From an uncultured Microbacteriaceae bacterium (GTDB taxonomy: Bacteria > Actinomycetota > Actinomycetes > Actinomycetales > Microbacteriaceae): 64,000 bases of DNA. The translations under genes were made by a program, and so were the position numbers. Shown here in pieces: positions 17,235 through 25,900 of the stretch (positions are counted from its first letter, which is position 1; each line of letters begins with the position of its first letter). The notes under the pieces are model-generated. The model was not told where the DNA came from and searched no databases. It was given only the letters and a program-made list of their open reading frames with translations. The DNA lies in contig CALMSL010000050.1 of the NCBI GenBank assembly GCA_937872445.1, positions 1-64,000 on the forward strand. Reading direction: 5' to 3'.

Positions 17235-17456
17235 TCAGCTAACCTTCTGGCCGAGAACGGGGTAGCCGAGTTTGGTGATCGACTCGGCGATTTCGTCGGC
17301 GGTAATGGCCGACTCATCGAACGAGACTTTGACCTTGTTCGAGTTGAACATCACCTGCGCGGACTCGACGCCGGGCTTCTTGCCGACGACGTTCTCGATC
17401 TTGTTGATGCAGGACGGGCAGGTGAAGGGTTCCGTCTCAAACTTCACGGTGCGCAT
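17235..17456 (-). CDS. Solo heavy-metal-associated (HMA) domain protein
   Basis: 73-residue single HMA fold. The metal-binding loop is FTCPSCINKIE (CPSC, a CxxC), followed by the usual strand/helix order and ending GYPVLGQKVS. It resembles CopZ-like chaperones and the N-terminal domains of P1B ATPases; the ATPase two genes downstream lacks such a domain. ATG 17456 has a GGAGG ribosome site; longer open frame upstream is not used. A Crp/Fnr-like operator lies 72 bp upstream, so it is probably regulated together with the ATPase. Confidence 0.88.
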   Translation of the reverse strand: MRTVKFETEPFTCPSCINKIENVVGKKPGVESAQVMFNSNKVKVSFDESAITADEIAESITKLGYPVLGQKVS

Positions 17457-17526
17457 GGGTGACCTCCGGTAGTCGGACCGTTGGCGGCCCGGTAACACCA
17501 TTAGGCCAAATTGCCCCGCGCATCGC

Positions 17527-17542
17527 CTTGACGCAGGTCAAG
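17527..17542. promoter_or_regulatory. Crp/Fnr-family operator upstream of the HMA gene
   Basis: TTGAC-GCAG-GTCAA (17528-17541) with one more paired base on each side. It is the same half-sites and spacing as the site at 16458. It lies 72 bp upstream of the HMA start, nearly the same distance as the other site from the ATPase start (75 bp). Confidence 0.72.
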
Positions 17543-17574
17543 TCGTGGAGAAACGCTCCGTGAAGGATGGTGGC

Positions 17575-18297
17575 TCAGTATCCGGTGAACTCCTCCGTGC
17601 GGATGTCGTCGCTGTCGACGCCGGCACTGTCCAGCACCGCCCGCATCGCCTTGACCATGGGACCGGGCCCGCACACGTAGTAGATCGGGGCGGCCACATC
17701 ATCGACGTAGCGGGACAGCATCGCGGCATCAATATGGCCTCTCTCGCCGTCCCAGGACTCCCCGGAGCCGTCGAGCCTGGTCATGGTCGGCGCGACCGTG
17801 ACATTCTCGTTGTCCCGGCCGAGTCGGACGAGTTCGTCGAGGAACACTGCATTTCTTGGGGCAGCGCTTGAGTAGAGCAGCACGATGCGGTGGCCGGTGG
17901 TGTCGTGCACGCTCTGCAGCGCCATGCTGCGAGCGGGCGTGACTCCGATGCCTCCCGTGAGGAACACCGCCGGCCGGTTCACGTTGTTGTGCAGTGTGAA
18001 CGAGCCGTACGGGGCATCCAGCTCCAGCTCGGTTCCGATCGGGGCATCCCGGAGCACGCGTTTGAATGCCGTGTCTCGCAGCCTGGTCGTTGCCATGAGG
18101 AACGGCTCGTAGGGCGCGCTGGAGAGGGAAAAACCGCGGATGTTGCCTTCCGCATCGGTCTCGGGCGGATCGATGAGCGTGTAGTCGGCGAACTGGCCCG
18201 CCGTGTATTCGAACCCCGGCGGCTTCTCGAACCGGAACGACATGCTGCCGTCGGCCTCGTCGATCTTCTCCAGTAATTTCGTGATGGGCAGTGACAT
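17575..18297 (-). CDS. Ferredoxin/flavodoxin reductase-like FAD/NAD(P) oxidoreductase
   Basis: 240 residues of the ferredoxin-NADP reductase fold without an Fe-S domain. The FAD-binding beta-barrel contains RGFSLSSAPYE (RxxS type) in the first half. The nucleotide-binding half has FLTGGIGVTPARSM and YYVCGPGPMVKAM, both diagnostic. It would transfer electrons between NAD(P)H and an unknown carrier. The start at 18297 has a GGAGA upstream; ATG at 18336 is an in-frame alternative. It lies upstream of the HMA-Crp-ATPase genes in the same direction, separated from them by the operator at 17527. Function in this cluster (perhaps nitrosative or redox stress) is a guess. Confidence 0.85.
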   Translation of the reverse strand: MSLPITKLLEKIDEADGSMSFRFEKPPGFEYTAGQFADYTLIDPPETDAEGNIRGFSLSSAPYEPFLMATTRLRDTAFKRVLRDAPIGTELELDAPYGSFTLHNNVNRPAVFLTGGIGVTPARSMALQSVHDTTGHRIVLLYSSAAPRNAVFLDELVRLGRDNENVTVAPTMTRLDGSGESWDGERGHIDAAMLSRYVDDVAAPIYYVCGPGPMVKAMRAVLDSAGVDSDDIRTEEFTGY

Positions 18298-18407
18298 GGT
18301 TCGCCTGATTTCTCCGGAGTGGGGATCCGAAAACATCCGCCGAACGTCACCGGACCCACCCTCACACTAGCGCTCCGCACCGAGTGAACGGCATGATGCG
18401 GCAGGCC

Positions 18408-18413
18408 TAGACT
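18408..18413 (+). promoter_or_regulatory. -10 box of the small membrane protein gene (leaderless)
   Basis: TAGACT with six bases before the ATG at 18420; no ribosome site. Confidence 0.55.
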
Positions 18414-18419
18414 CGCCGT

Positions 18420-18902
18420 ATGAACACTCCCGACATCGATTCGCCCACTTCGCCTCGAAGCGCAGTACTGCCGTTCTTTGCTCTCGGAACGGCTGCGATC
18501 ATTTTTGCCGGGCTGTTGTCCGCTGCCCTCGCGCGCGTGGCGTCGTACCATTCGGCGTGGCTTGTGGCATACCTCGTGCTCATTGTCGGGGTTGCCCAGG
18601 TAGCGCTCGGGCTGGGGCAATGGTGGTTGGCGTCGAAACGGCTGTCCCCTGGGGTCATTGCCGGCGAACTCGTGGTGTTCAACCTGGGGAATGCGGGAGT
18701 GATCCTCGGTACCCTCATCAGTGCGCCGATCTGGGTGGATGCGGGCAGCGTGCTCATTGCCATCGCTCTCGCCTGGTTTGGGTGGTCCGTGTGGCGACCC
18801 CGGAAGCGCGGAGGGGCACTGTGGGCTTACTGGGCGCTTGTCGTCCTGTTGCTGGCCAGCGTCATCGTCGGCCTGTTCCTTGCGCACAGCAGCGCGGCGT
18901 AA
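18420..18902 (+). CDS. Small integral membrane protein, unknown function
   Basis: 160 residues with about four to five predicted helices (FFALGTAAIIFAGLLSAAL, WLVAYLVLIVGVAQVALGLGQWWL, VIAGELVVFNLGNAGVILGTL, AGSVLIAIALAWFGWSVW, WAYWALVVLLLASVIVGLFLA). I recognise no catalytic motif. Similar small proteins occur in actinobacteria, but I cannot name a family. A TAGACT -10 box six bases before the ATG supports the start and a leaderless transcript. It is divergent from the ferredoxin-reductase-like gene and 99 bp upstream of moaA. Confidence 0.72.
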   Translation: MNTPDIDSPTSPRSAVLPFFALGTAAIIFAGLLSAALARVASYHSAWLVAYLVLIVGVAQVALGLGQWWLASKRLSPGVIAGELVVFNLGNAGVILGTLISAPIWVDAGSVLIAIALAWFGWSVWRPRKRGGALWAYWALVVLLLASVIVGLFLAHSSAA

Positions 18903-18988
18903 TGAATTGCCGCGCCGATTTCGCGTGGATCCCTCAGGTCAATCATTTCTAACGGTGACCGTCCTGAGCGGTACCGGACGGGCCGGGC

Positions 18989-18994
18989 TACGCT
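18989..18994 (+). promoter_or_regulatory. -10 box of moaA (leaderless)
   Basis: TACGCT with seven bases before the ATG at 19002; no convincing -35 element. Confidence 0.45.
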
Positions 18995-19001
18995 CGAGGG
19001 T

Positions 19002-20060
19002 ATGAGCACTTCGCAGCGTGACGAGAGCGCCCCGCTCGTCGACACGCGCGGACGCCCGCTTCGAGACATCCGGTTCTCCGTGACGGACCGGTGCAACTTC
19101 CGCTGCGTGTACTGCATGCCGAAGGAGATCTTCGGCCGCGACTACGCCTTCATGTCGCGCGAAGAGCTGTTGAGCTTCGAGGAGATCACCCGGCTCGCCA
19201 GAATCGCTGCGGTGCACGGTGTAGAGAAAATCAGGCTGACCGGCGGCGAACCGCTGCTGCGCAAGGGGCTGCCGGAGCTCGTGGCCATGCTCAGCGCGCT
19301 CCGGACACCCTCCGGTGCGGCACTGGACATCGCGCTCACGACAAACGGCTCCGCCCTCGCCCATCTGGCGCCGGCCCTCAAGGAAGCCGGACTGCGGCGC
19401 GTGACCGTGTCGCTCGACTCACTCGACGACGCCACCTTCCAGGCGATGAACGACATTCGCTTCCCGGTGCAAAAAGTGCTCAACGGGCTGGAGGTCGCCC
19501 ACGAGGCGGGCCTCGGTCCGATCAAGGTGAACATGGTGGTGAAGAGGGGCCAGAACGACCAGGACGTCGTGTCGATGGCCCGTCATTTCAAGGACACGCC
19601 ATACATTCTGCGATTCATCGAATTCATGGATGTGGGGACCACGAACGGTTGGCAGCTTCGCGAAGTGGTGCCTTCGGCGGAGGTCGTCGCCCGCATCAAC
19701 GCCGAATTGCCGCTCGAGGAGGTCGAACCGAACTACCGCGGCGAGACGTCGCGTCGCTGGCGGTATCGCGACGGCACCGGAGAGATCGGGGTGATCTCCA
19801 GCGTCACGCAGTCGTTCTGCCACGAATGTTCGCGAGCCCGCATCTCGGTCGACGGGAAGTTGTACACGTGCCTGTTCGCCACGAGTGGACACGACCTTCG
19901 GGAGTTGATGCGCGGCGGGGCCACCGATGACGAGCTCACCGCCGTGATGGCGAACATCTGGCGGACGCGAACGGATCGGTATTCTGAAGTGCGGTCGCTC
20001 AATACTGAGCGCCCGGGGCGTGGTGCGAAGAGAATCGAGATGTCCTACATTGGCGGCTGA
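19002..20060 (+). CDS. moaA: GTP 3',8-cyclase, molybdenum cofactor biosynthesis
   Basis: 352-residue radical SAM enzyme for the first step of molybdopterin synthesis. The SAM cluster motif is [12 protein letters not shown]. The second, C-terminal [4Fe-4S] site is [22 protein letters not shown]. The chain ends in the conserved Gly-Gly (SYIGG) needed for activity. GGEPLL is the SAM-binding GGE motif. moaD begins 13 bp after the stop. The partner moaC, which acts with MoaA, is not in the window. Confidence 0.96.
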   Translation: MSTSQRDESAPLVDTRGRPLRDIRFSVTDRCNFRCVYCMPKEIFGRDYAFMSREELLSFEEITRLARIAAVHGVEKIRLTGGEPLLRKGLPELVAMLSALRTPSGAALDIALTTNGSALAHLAPALKEAGLRRVTVSLDSLDDATFQAMNDIRFPVQKVLNGLEVAHEAGLGPIKVNMVVKRGQNDQDVVSMARHFKDTPYILRFIEFMDVGTTNGWQLREVVPSAEVVARINAELPLEEVEPNYRGETSRRWRYRDGTGEIGVISSVTQSFCHECSRARISVDGKLYTCLFATSGHDLRELMRGGATDDELTAVMANIWRTRTDRYSEVRSLNTERPGRGAKRIEMSYIGG

Positions 20061-20073
20061 AACGAAGGCGGAA

Positions 20074-20319
20074 ATGTCGGTGACCGTGCGGTACTTCGCC
20101 GCGGCCGCCGAAGCGGCCGGGCGCGAAGAAGAGCAGGTGGAACTTCCCGGCGAAGCGGATCTTGCCGCGCTCAAGACGGTCCTCGTCGACCGCTACGGCG
20201 AACTGATGGGCCGGGTCGTGCAGTCGGGTTCGTTTCTGATGGACGGCGTCGTGCGCACCGACGAAACGTATCCGGTGGGCGAGCGGGTAGACATCCTCCC
20301 CCCGTTCGCGGGCGGATAG
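20074..20319 (+). CDS. moaD: Molybdopterin synthase sulfur carrier subunit
   Basis: 81-residue ubiquitin-fold protein ending in the essential FAGG (Gly-Gly is thiocarboxylated by MoeB). The start MSVTVRYFAAAAEAAG at 20074 has GGCGGAA upstream; the longer frame overlaps moaA. The stop TAG overlaps the GTG of the following decarboxylase-like gene. Its partners moaE and moeB lie 4-6 kb downstream on the other strand. Confidence 0.93.
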   Translation: MSVTVRYFAAAAEAAGREEEQVELPGEADLAALKTVLVDRYGELMGRVVQSGSFLMDGVVRTDETYPVGERVDILPPFAGG

Positions 20320-21803
20320 TGGGCGCGCCAGCGCGCGCGAATCCGAACGACCACGGGACCCCGTATGCCGATGCCGTAGCCGGAAACGCCGCACAGGACA
20401 GCCTCCGCCTGAACGTACCGGGGCACAGCGCCGATCATGCCACGGCTCCGGAGCTTATGGACTATTTTGGCGCGGACGTCGTCAGGAAAGACATCAGCCC
20501 GCTCCTCAGCGGGATCGATCTGGGCGCGGACAATCCGTTCCTGCGCTCGCTTGCGCTCGCGGCCGAAGCCTGGGGTGCGCGGCGAACCTGGTTCCTGACC
20601 AACGGCGCCTCGCAGGCCAACCGGATGGGGGCGCTCGCGCTCGGCGCATTCGGGCAGGCCGAACAGCCCGTCCTCGTGCAGCGCAGCGCCCACTCGAGCT
20701 TCATCGACGGCATCATCCTCGCCGGACTCACCCCGGTGTTCCTCCAACCGGTGCTGGACGACCGCTACGGAATCGCCCACGGAGTGTCGCCGGCCGAACT
20801 CGAGCGCAGGCTCGCCGAGACGGACAATCCGAAGGGCGTGTACGTCGTCACGCCAAGCTACTTCGGCGCTGTGTCCGATGTTGCGGCGCTCGCGAAAATT
20901 GCGCACGCGGCAGAGGTGCCGCTCATGGTCGACGAAGCGTGGGGCGCGCACTTCGGTTTCCATCCGAAACTGCCGCAGAACGCATTGTCCCAGGGTGCCG
21001 ACCTCGTGGTGTCCAGTACGCACAAGCTCGGCGGGAGCCTCACCCAGTCCGCCATGCTGCACCTCGGCGACGGTCCCTACGCGGACGTCCTGGAACCCCT
21101 CGTCCAACGTGCGTTCATGCTGACCATGTCCACGAGCACGAGTGCCGTGCTTCTGGCTTCTCTCGACATCGCGCGAAACTCCCTGCAGAACGGCACAGAG
21201 CGGATTGGAGCGTCGATTGCCGCGGCGGAGGACATCCGCCAGCGCATCCGCGACGGTGGTCGATTCACGATCGTCAGCGACAGCTGGGGACCGGATGACG
21301 CGGTTGCCGCCGACCCGTTGCGAATCTCCGTGGATGTGCGCAGCGCCGGGTTGAACGGCCACGCCGTGCGTGACGAGTTGATTCGCGCCGACGAAATCTA
21401 CACCGAAATTTCCACCGATGCGTGCATCGTCGCGTTCCTCGGACCCGGATACGAACCGGACGCACAACGATTCGTCGACGCGCTTCACCGGCTGGAACCC
21501 ACCGGCCGACTTGCCTACGCCGAGACGCACACGCTCCCGCTGCCGCGCACCGGCGAACTGAGAATCCGGCCGCGCGACGCCTGGTTCGCACCAGCCGTCG
21601 CCGTCGCAGCGAAGGACGCGGTGGGACTCGTATCCGCCGACTCGCTCGCGGCATATCCGCCGGGGATACCGAACGTGCTGCCCGGCGAGGTCATTTCCGC
21701 GGAAGTTGTCGAGTTCCTGCAGAAGGTCGCGGCGAGCCCGGGCGGGTACGTGCGCGGGGCGCGCGATTCGGCCGTCGACACCATCCGCGTCGTCACGCTC
21801 TGA
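20319..21803 (+). CDS. PLP-dependent Orn/Lys/Arg decarboxylase-family protein
   Basis: 494 residues, the short Gram-positive form lacking the N-terminal wing domain. Features are NVPGHSADH near the N-terminus, FLTNGASQANRMG, the PLP-stacking SAHSS, D205 in MVDEAWGAHFGFH, and the PLP lysine K236 in SSTHKLGGSLTQSA. It would decarboxylate a basic amino acid to a polyamine or polyamine precursor; which one cannot be told from sequence. The GTG overlaps the moaD stop, so it is translated from the moaA-moaD transcript. That pairing has no obvious metabolic logic. Confidence 0.88.
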   Translation: MGAPARANPNDHGTPYADAVAGNAAQDSLRLNVPGHSADHATAPELMDYFGADVVRKDISPLLSGIDLGADNPFLRSLALAAEAWGARRTWFLTNGASQANRMGALALGAFGQAEQPVLVQRSAHSSFIDGIILAGLTPVFLQPVLDDRYGIAHGVSPAELERRLAETDNPKGVYVVTPSYFGAVSDVAALAKIAHAAEVPLMVDEAWGAHFGFHPKLPQNALSQGADLVVSSTHKLGGSLTQSAMLHLGDGPYADVLEPLVQRAFMLTMSTSTSAVLLASLDIARNSLQNGTERIGASIAAAEDIRQRIRDGGRFTIVSDSWGPDDAVAADPLRISVDVRSAGLNGHAVRDELIRADEIYTEISTDACIVAFLGPGYEPDAQRFVDALHRLEPTGRLAYAETHTLPLPRTGELRIRPRDAWFAPAVAVAAKDAVGLVSADSLAAYPPGIPNVLPGEVISAEVVEFLQKVAASPGGYVRGARDSAVDTIRVVTL

Positions 21804-21849
21804 CCGTCGCTGGCCCAGCGCGGCGCCGGCCGGGCGCGGCCGACGCTGG

Positions 21850-23025
21850 TCAGGAAAATGCGGCGATCCCCGTCTGCGCCCGCCCGAGGATGAGCGCGTG
21901 CACGTCGTGCGTGCCCTCGTAGGTGTTGACGACTTCGAGGTTCACGAGGTGGCGGGCGATGCTGAACTCGTCGCTGATGCCGTTGCCGCCGAGCATGTCG
22001 CGTGCCTGCCGGGCAATGTCGAGGGATTTGCCCGCGGAGTTGCGTTTCATGATCGAGGTGATCTCCGGGGAGGCCGTTCCCTCGTCCTTCATGCGGCCGA
22101 GCCGCAGGCACCCCTGAAGGCCGAGCGTGATTTCGGTTTGCATGTCGGCGAGCTTCTTCTGGACGAGCTGGTTTGCGGCGAGCGGCCGGCCGAACTGCTG
22201 CCGGTCGAGAACATACTGCCTCGCGGTGTGCCAGCAGTCTTCAGCGGCGCCGAGCGCACCCCAGCTGATGCCGAAGCGGGCGGAGTTCAGGCACGTGAAC
22301 GGCCCCGTGAGCCCGCGAACATCCGGGAACGCGTTCTCCTCCGGGCAGAACACCTCATCCATGACGACCTCGCCCGTGATGGAGGCGCGGAGGCCAACCT
22401 TGCCGTGGATGGCCGGGGCGCTCAGCCCCTCCCATCCTTTCTCCAGAACGAATCCGCGGATATCTCCCGCGTCATCCTTCGCCCACACGACGAACACGTC
22501 CGCGATGGGGCTGTTGGTGATCCAGGTCTTGGCGCCGCTCAGCCGGTAGCCGCCATCCACCTTCTTCGCGCGCGTCACCATCGAACCGGGGTCGGAGCCG
22601 TGATCCGGCTCGGTCAGCCCGAAGCACCCGATCAACTCGCCGCTCGCGAGCTTCGGCAGGTATTTCTGTTTCGTCTCTTCCGTGCCGAACTCGAGGATCG
22701 GCACCATCACGAGAGAGGACTGCACGCTCATCATCGACCGATACCCGGAATCCACGCGTTCGACCTCGCGCGCGATCAGGCCGTAGCTCACGTAGTTCAG
22801 GCCGCTCCCGCCGTACTCCTCCGGGACCGTCGCGCCGAGGAGCCCGATCTCGCCCATCTCGCGGAAGATCGCCGGATCGGTGTGCTCGCTGCGAAACGCC
22901 TCCAGCACGCGCGGGGCGAGTTTCTTCTGCGCATACTGCGCTGCAGTGTCGCGGATCATCCGCTCATCGTCGGTGAGCTGCTCGTTCAGGTGCAGCGGAT
23001 CTTTCCAGTCAAAGGCAGGTGACAT
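21850..23025 (-). CDS. Acyl-CoA dehydrogenase, glutaryl-CoA dehydrogenase-like
   Basis: 391-residue flavoprotein. The FAD/substrate signatures are [16 protein letters not shown] and [18 protein letters not shown]. The catalytic glutamate sits in [17 protein letters not shown], the arrangement found in glutaryl-CoA dehydrogenases. The arginine of [18 protein letters not shown] and the [16 protein letters not shown] helix also fit that subgroup. It probably converts glutaryl-CoA to crotonyl-CoA, though other short-chain substrates are possible. The ATG has CAGACT exactly six bases upstream. It stands alone: convergent with the decarboxylase-like gene. Confidence 0.9.
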   Translation of the reverse strand: MSPAFDWKDPLHLNEQLTDDERMIRDTAAQYAQKKLAPRVLEAFRSEHTDPAIFREMGEIGLLGATVPEEYGGSGLNYVSYGLIAREVERVDSGYRSMMSVQSSLVMVPILEFGTEETKQKYLPKLASGELIGCFGLTEPDHGSDPGSMVTRAKKVDGGYRLSGAKTWITNSPIADVFVVWAKDDAGDIRGFVLEKGWEGLSAPAIHGKVGLRASITGEVVMDEVFCPEENAFPDVRGLTGPFTCLNSARFGISWGALGAAEDCWHTARQYVLDRQQFGRPLAANQLVQKKLADMQTEITLGLQGCLRLGRMKDEGTASPEITSIMKRNSAGKSLDIARQARDMLGGNGISDEFSIARHLVNLEVVNTYEGTHDVHALILGRAQTGIAAFS

Positions 23026-23031
23026 GGATCA

Positions 23032-23037
23032 AGTCTG
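23032..23037 (-). promoter_or_regulatory. -10-like box of the glutaryl-CoA dehydrogenase-like gene
   Basis: CAGACT on the minus strand, six bases (TGATCC) before the ATG at 23025; same geometry as the other leaderless promoters here. Confidence 0.4.
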
Positions 23038-23105
23038 CCCTATGCGCGGCGGCGAAAATAACGGCTCGGATCGGCGAGCGCACCCCCGTGCCATTCACGC
23101 TCGAG

Positions 23106-23540
23106 TCAGTCCCGGATGTCGATCGTCCCGTCGTCGCCGACCGGGAACCCCGGCGCGAACGCGGCCTCCCACAGATGACCGTCGGGGTCGGCGAAATACC
23201 CGGAGTACCCTCCCCATTCCGCGCGTTCGGCGGGCTTGACCAGTCGAGCGCCGGCACCAACGGCCTCGGCGAGCACGCGGTCGACATCGGCCTCGTTGTT
23301 GACGTTGAGCGCGAGCGTCATGCCGCGATACGTGGCGGCGGGATCGGCCGCGACACCGACGTCGGCCGCCAGCTCCTCGTACCCGAAAAGGCCTAGCCAG
23401 GTGCCGGACGTGCGGAACCACGTGATGCCGGCGGACTCGTCGCCGCGCTGCTCCCAGCCGAGCGCCCGATAGAATTCGGCGCTTCGGGCAAGGTCCGCAA
23501 CGCCGAGGGTCACAATCGTGAAGTTGGGGGCGATACTCAT
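23106..23540 (-). CDS. VOC-superfamily (glyoxalase-like) protein
   Basis: 144 residues: NFTIVTLGVADLARSAEFYRALGWEQ in the first module and MTLALNVNNEADVDRVLAEAVGAGARLVKPAE followed by GYSGYFADPDGHLWEAAFAPGFPV in the second. The pattern fits bleomycin-resistance/dioxygenase-like proteins with unknown substrate; the DPDGHLWE ending keeps a candidate metal glutamate. The start at 23540 is set by the conserved N-terminus; AAGAAT lies six bases upstream. It follows a CSD/DUF1294 gene in the same direction, 47 bp downstream of it. Confidence 0.8.
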   Translation of the reverse strand: MSIAPNFTIVTLGVADLARSAEFYRALGWEQRGDESAGITWFRTSGTWLGLFGYEELAADVGVAADPAATYRGMTLALNVNNEADVDRVLAEAVGAGARLVKPAERAEWGGYSGYFADPDGHLWEAAFAPGFPVGDDGTIDIRD

Positions 23541-23587
23541 GAACCCATTCTTGCGGTGTGCGCCGACACGGCGGGCCTCGCGTCGAG

Positions 23588-24232
23588 TTATTGCTGGGTT
23601 GCCAGGAGCACGGCCACCCAGTCGAAGCGGATGATCGTCCCCGCGGCGACGAAGATCAGAACGTTGAGCATGACCGTGAACCAGAAATTCCGCGCGAACT
23701 TTTCCTTCTGGGTTTTGTGGCGGAACAGGTTCTGAGCGATGATGCCGCCCGGCCATCCGCCGACGAGCCCCAGAAGGTGGAGTTGCTCTTCCGGAACCCG
23801 CCACGTTCCGGCGACGGAGGCCCTCTTGTCCTGCCAGTAGAGCGCGAAGGCGACGATGCTCGTGCCGCCGTACACCGCGAAAACCCAGGCGGGCATCCCC
23901 CAGAAGACGACCTCCAGAATCATGATCGCCGCGAAGCACGCGACGGCAAGATATCCGGCGACCTGAGCTCCCACGCGGCGGACCGTCGGCACATGGGACC
24001 ATTTCTCGCCGACAACGACGACGTGCTCCGCACGCAGCTTCCCTTCGCGGTTAACCTGCGATTCGTACGTCACGGTCATGCCGTCGTGCGGCCGCTCCAG
24101 ACGATTCTGGAATGCCTTCACGTGCAGGAAAAGGTCCGGGCCGCCGTCCTCGGGCCTGATGAATCCGAACCCGCGCTCGTCGTGCCAATTCGTGACGACC
24201 CCGCTGAACCGCTTCGCCCCGGGGAGCGCCAT
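23588..24232 (-). CDS. Cold-shock-like domain fused to DUF1294 membrane domain
   Basis: 214 residues. The first about 70 form a cold-shock (CSD) domain: FSGVVTNWHDERGFGFIRPEDGGPDLFLHVKAF has the RNP-1-like GFGFI and RNP-2-like LFLH motifs. After a short linker come helices matching DUF1294: GYLAVACFAAIMILEVVFW, AVYGGTSIVAFALYWQDKRAS, LHLLGLVGGWPGGIIAQNLFRHKTQKEKF. The fusion is known in bacteria; it would place a nucleic-acid-binding domain at the membrane. The start at 24232 overlaps the moaE stop (TGATG). Function unknown. Confidence 0.86.
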   Translation of the reverse strand: MALPGAKRFSGVVTNWHDERGFGFIRPEDGGPDLFLHVKAFQNRLERPHDGMTVTYESQVNREGKLRAEHVVVVGEKWSHVPTVRRVGAQVAGYLAVACFAAIMILEVVFWGMPAWVFAVYGGTSIVAFALYWQDKRASVAGTWRVPEEQLHLLGLVGGWPGGIIAQNLFRHKTQKEKFARNFWFTVMLNVLIFVAAGTIIRFDWVAVLLATQQ

Positions 24233-24660
24233 CAGAGCCCCACCCACTCCGATGCGCCGTCGGCGAGGTACTGGCGCTTCCAGATCGGCACAGTCGACTT
24301 GATTCGCTCCACGAGCAGTTCGCACGCGTGGAACGCTTCGCGCCGGTGCGCCGCCGACACCGCCGCGTAAAGTGCCACGTCGCCGATCTCCAGGTGGCCG
24401 ATCCGGTGCGCGGCGGCCACGGCGAGGCCGGTCTCAGCCGAGACCTCGGTGCAGCACTCCAGGAGAATCCGCTCGGCATCCGGGTGCGCCTGGTAGTCGA
24501 GAGCGCGGATGTCGTTGCCGCCGTCGTGGTTGCGCACGACGCCGGAAAACACGACGACCGCACCGGATGCCGGCGATTCGACGGCGCGCCGGACGGCGGC
24601 ATCGTCGATCGGCTGGTCGGTCACGATGCCAAAAACGGGGGCCACGTTTCCAGTCTGCAC
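24232..24660 (-). CDS. moaE: Molybdopterin synthase catalytic subunit
   Basis: 142 residues. MoaE combines with thiocarboxylated MoaD to put the dithiolene sulfurs into precursor Z. Family features: GAVVVFSGVVRNHDGG, LDYQAHPDAERIL, HRIGHLEIGDVALYAAVSAAHRREAFHACE, and the C-terminal KSTVPIWKRQ (catalytic lysines). The start is uncertain: GTG 24660 has AGG at good spacing, while a TTG at 24666 overlaps the moeB stop. It is coupled to moeB upstream and overlaps the CSD-DUF1294 gene downstream. Confidence 0.93.
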   Translation of the reverse strand: MQTGNVAPVFGIVTDQPIDDAAVRRAVESPASGAVVVFSGVVRNHDGGNDIRALDYQAHPDAERILLECCTEVSAETGLAVAAAHRIGHLEIGDVALYAAVSAAHRREAFHACELLVERIKSTVPIWKRQYLADGASEWVGL

Positions 24661-24662
24661 GA

Positions 24663-25865
24663 TCAATACCTGGCCAGCTCGCGGGCGGCCGTCAACGAGT
24701 ACGCGTCGATCCCTCCCGCCAGGTGGCGGACATTGCCGAATCCGGCCTGGCGCAACATCCGCAGTGCGGCGTCCGAGCGGACGCCGTGGTGGCAGTACAG
24801 CACGACGGGAACGTCGCGGCGGATGTCGCCGAGCCGACCGCCGAGACTGCCGAACGGGATGAAATCCGACGGTTCGATCACGGCGATCGCGCGCTCGAAA
24901 GGCTCGCGGATGTCGACCAGCTGCAGGGCGTCGCCCTGGTCGAGCATCCGGGCCAGCTCGGCGGCGTCGACGATGTCCGGGTGGCCGGCGTCCGCCTCCG
25001 CAGCGACATCCGCATCGGCATCCTGGGGGATCGCGATTCCGCAGAACGCGTCGTAGTCGATGAGTTCCGTGATGGGGGCAGTGCCGTCGCTTCGGCCGTA
25101 CGCCAGGTCGCGGAACTTCCCGGTGAGCGCGTCATACGTCGTGACGGTGCCGAGGAGCGGTTCGCCGATGCCCGTGATGAGCTTGATGGACTCCGAGCAC
25201 ATGATGGCGCCGATCACGGCACACACGCTCGGCAGCACGCCGCCGTCCGCGCAGGACGGCACGGTCCCCGGCGCGGGCGGGGAGGGGAACAGGTCGCGGT
25301 AGGTGGGACCGTGGTCGGCCCAGGACACGCTGACCTGCCCGTGGTAGCGCAGGATGGCGCCCCACACGAGCGGTTTCCCGGCGATCGCGGCGGCGTCGTT
25401 CGCGAGGTAGCGCGTGGGGAAGTTGTCGCTGCCGTCGAGGAGCAGATCGTAGCCGTCGAGGATCTGCAGGATGTTGCGGGAGTCCACGTGTTCGGCGTGA
25501 CGCTCGATGCGGATCTCGGGGTCGATCGCTTTCACGGTGTCGCTGATCGAGTCCAGTTTCGACCGGCCGATGTCGGCCATTCCGTGCGCGGTCTGCCTGT
25601 GCAGGTTGGAGAGCTCCACGACATCCGTATCGATGACGCCGATCGTGCCGACTCCCGCCGAAGCGAGGTACGGGATCGTCGCACTGCCCAGGCCGCCGGC
25701 GCCGATGACGAGCACCCTCGCTGCTGCGAGCCTGCGCTGGGAGTCCTCATCGAATCCGGGCAGTGAGAGCTGGCGGCTGTAGCGGGCGAGACGGTGCGGG
25801 CTCAGTGCCGGGCCGACCGGAACAAGTGCAGCACGCGGTCCCACGCCTGCCTCCCTGGCCATCAT
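24663..25865 (-). CDS. moeB: MoeB/ThiF-type adenylyltransferase with C-terminal rhodanese domain
   Basis: 400 residues. The E1-like domain (about 25-270) has VLVIGAGGLGSATIPYLASAGVG for ATP and LLDGSDNFPTRYLAND. The rhodanese domain (about 295-400) ends in the active-site loop YCHHGVRSDAALRML, with the persulfide cysteine kept. The enzyme would adenylate MoaD and add sulfur. The zinc CxxC pairs of E. coli MoeB are not obvious. Start at 25865 (ATG ATG). TAGACT at 25903-25898 could be its own promoter, giving a 27-30 nt leader. Confidence 0.93.
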   Translation of the reverse strand: MMAREAGVGPRAALVPVGPALSPHRLARYSRQLSLPGFDEDSQRRLAAARVLVIGAGGLGSATIPYLASAGVGTIGVIDTDVVELSNLHRQTAHGMADIGRSKLDSISDTVKAIDPEIRIERHAEHVDSRNILQILDGYDLLLDGSDNFPTRYLANDAAAIAGKPLVWGAILRYHGQVSVSWADHGPTYRDLFPSPPAPGTVPSCADGGVLPSVCAVIGAIMCSESIKLITGIGEPLLGTVTTYDALTGKFRDLAYGRSDGTAPITELIDYDAFCGIAIPQDADADVAAEADAGHPDIVDAAELARMLDQGDALQLVDIREPFERAIAVIEPSDFIPFGSLGGRLGDIRRDVPVVLYCHHGVRSDAALRMLRQAGFGNVRHLAGGIDAYSLTAARELARY

Positions 25866-25900
25866 CCGCCGCGAGGGGATTCGCGGCCTGAACGTCCAGT

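Noticed and set aside
18933..18945. Half Crp/Fnr site (AGGTCAAT) upstream of moaA
   Set aside because: The second half-site does not match (TTGAC-CTGA-GGGAT).
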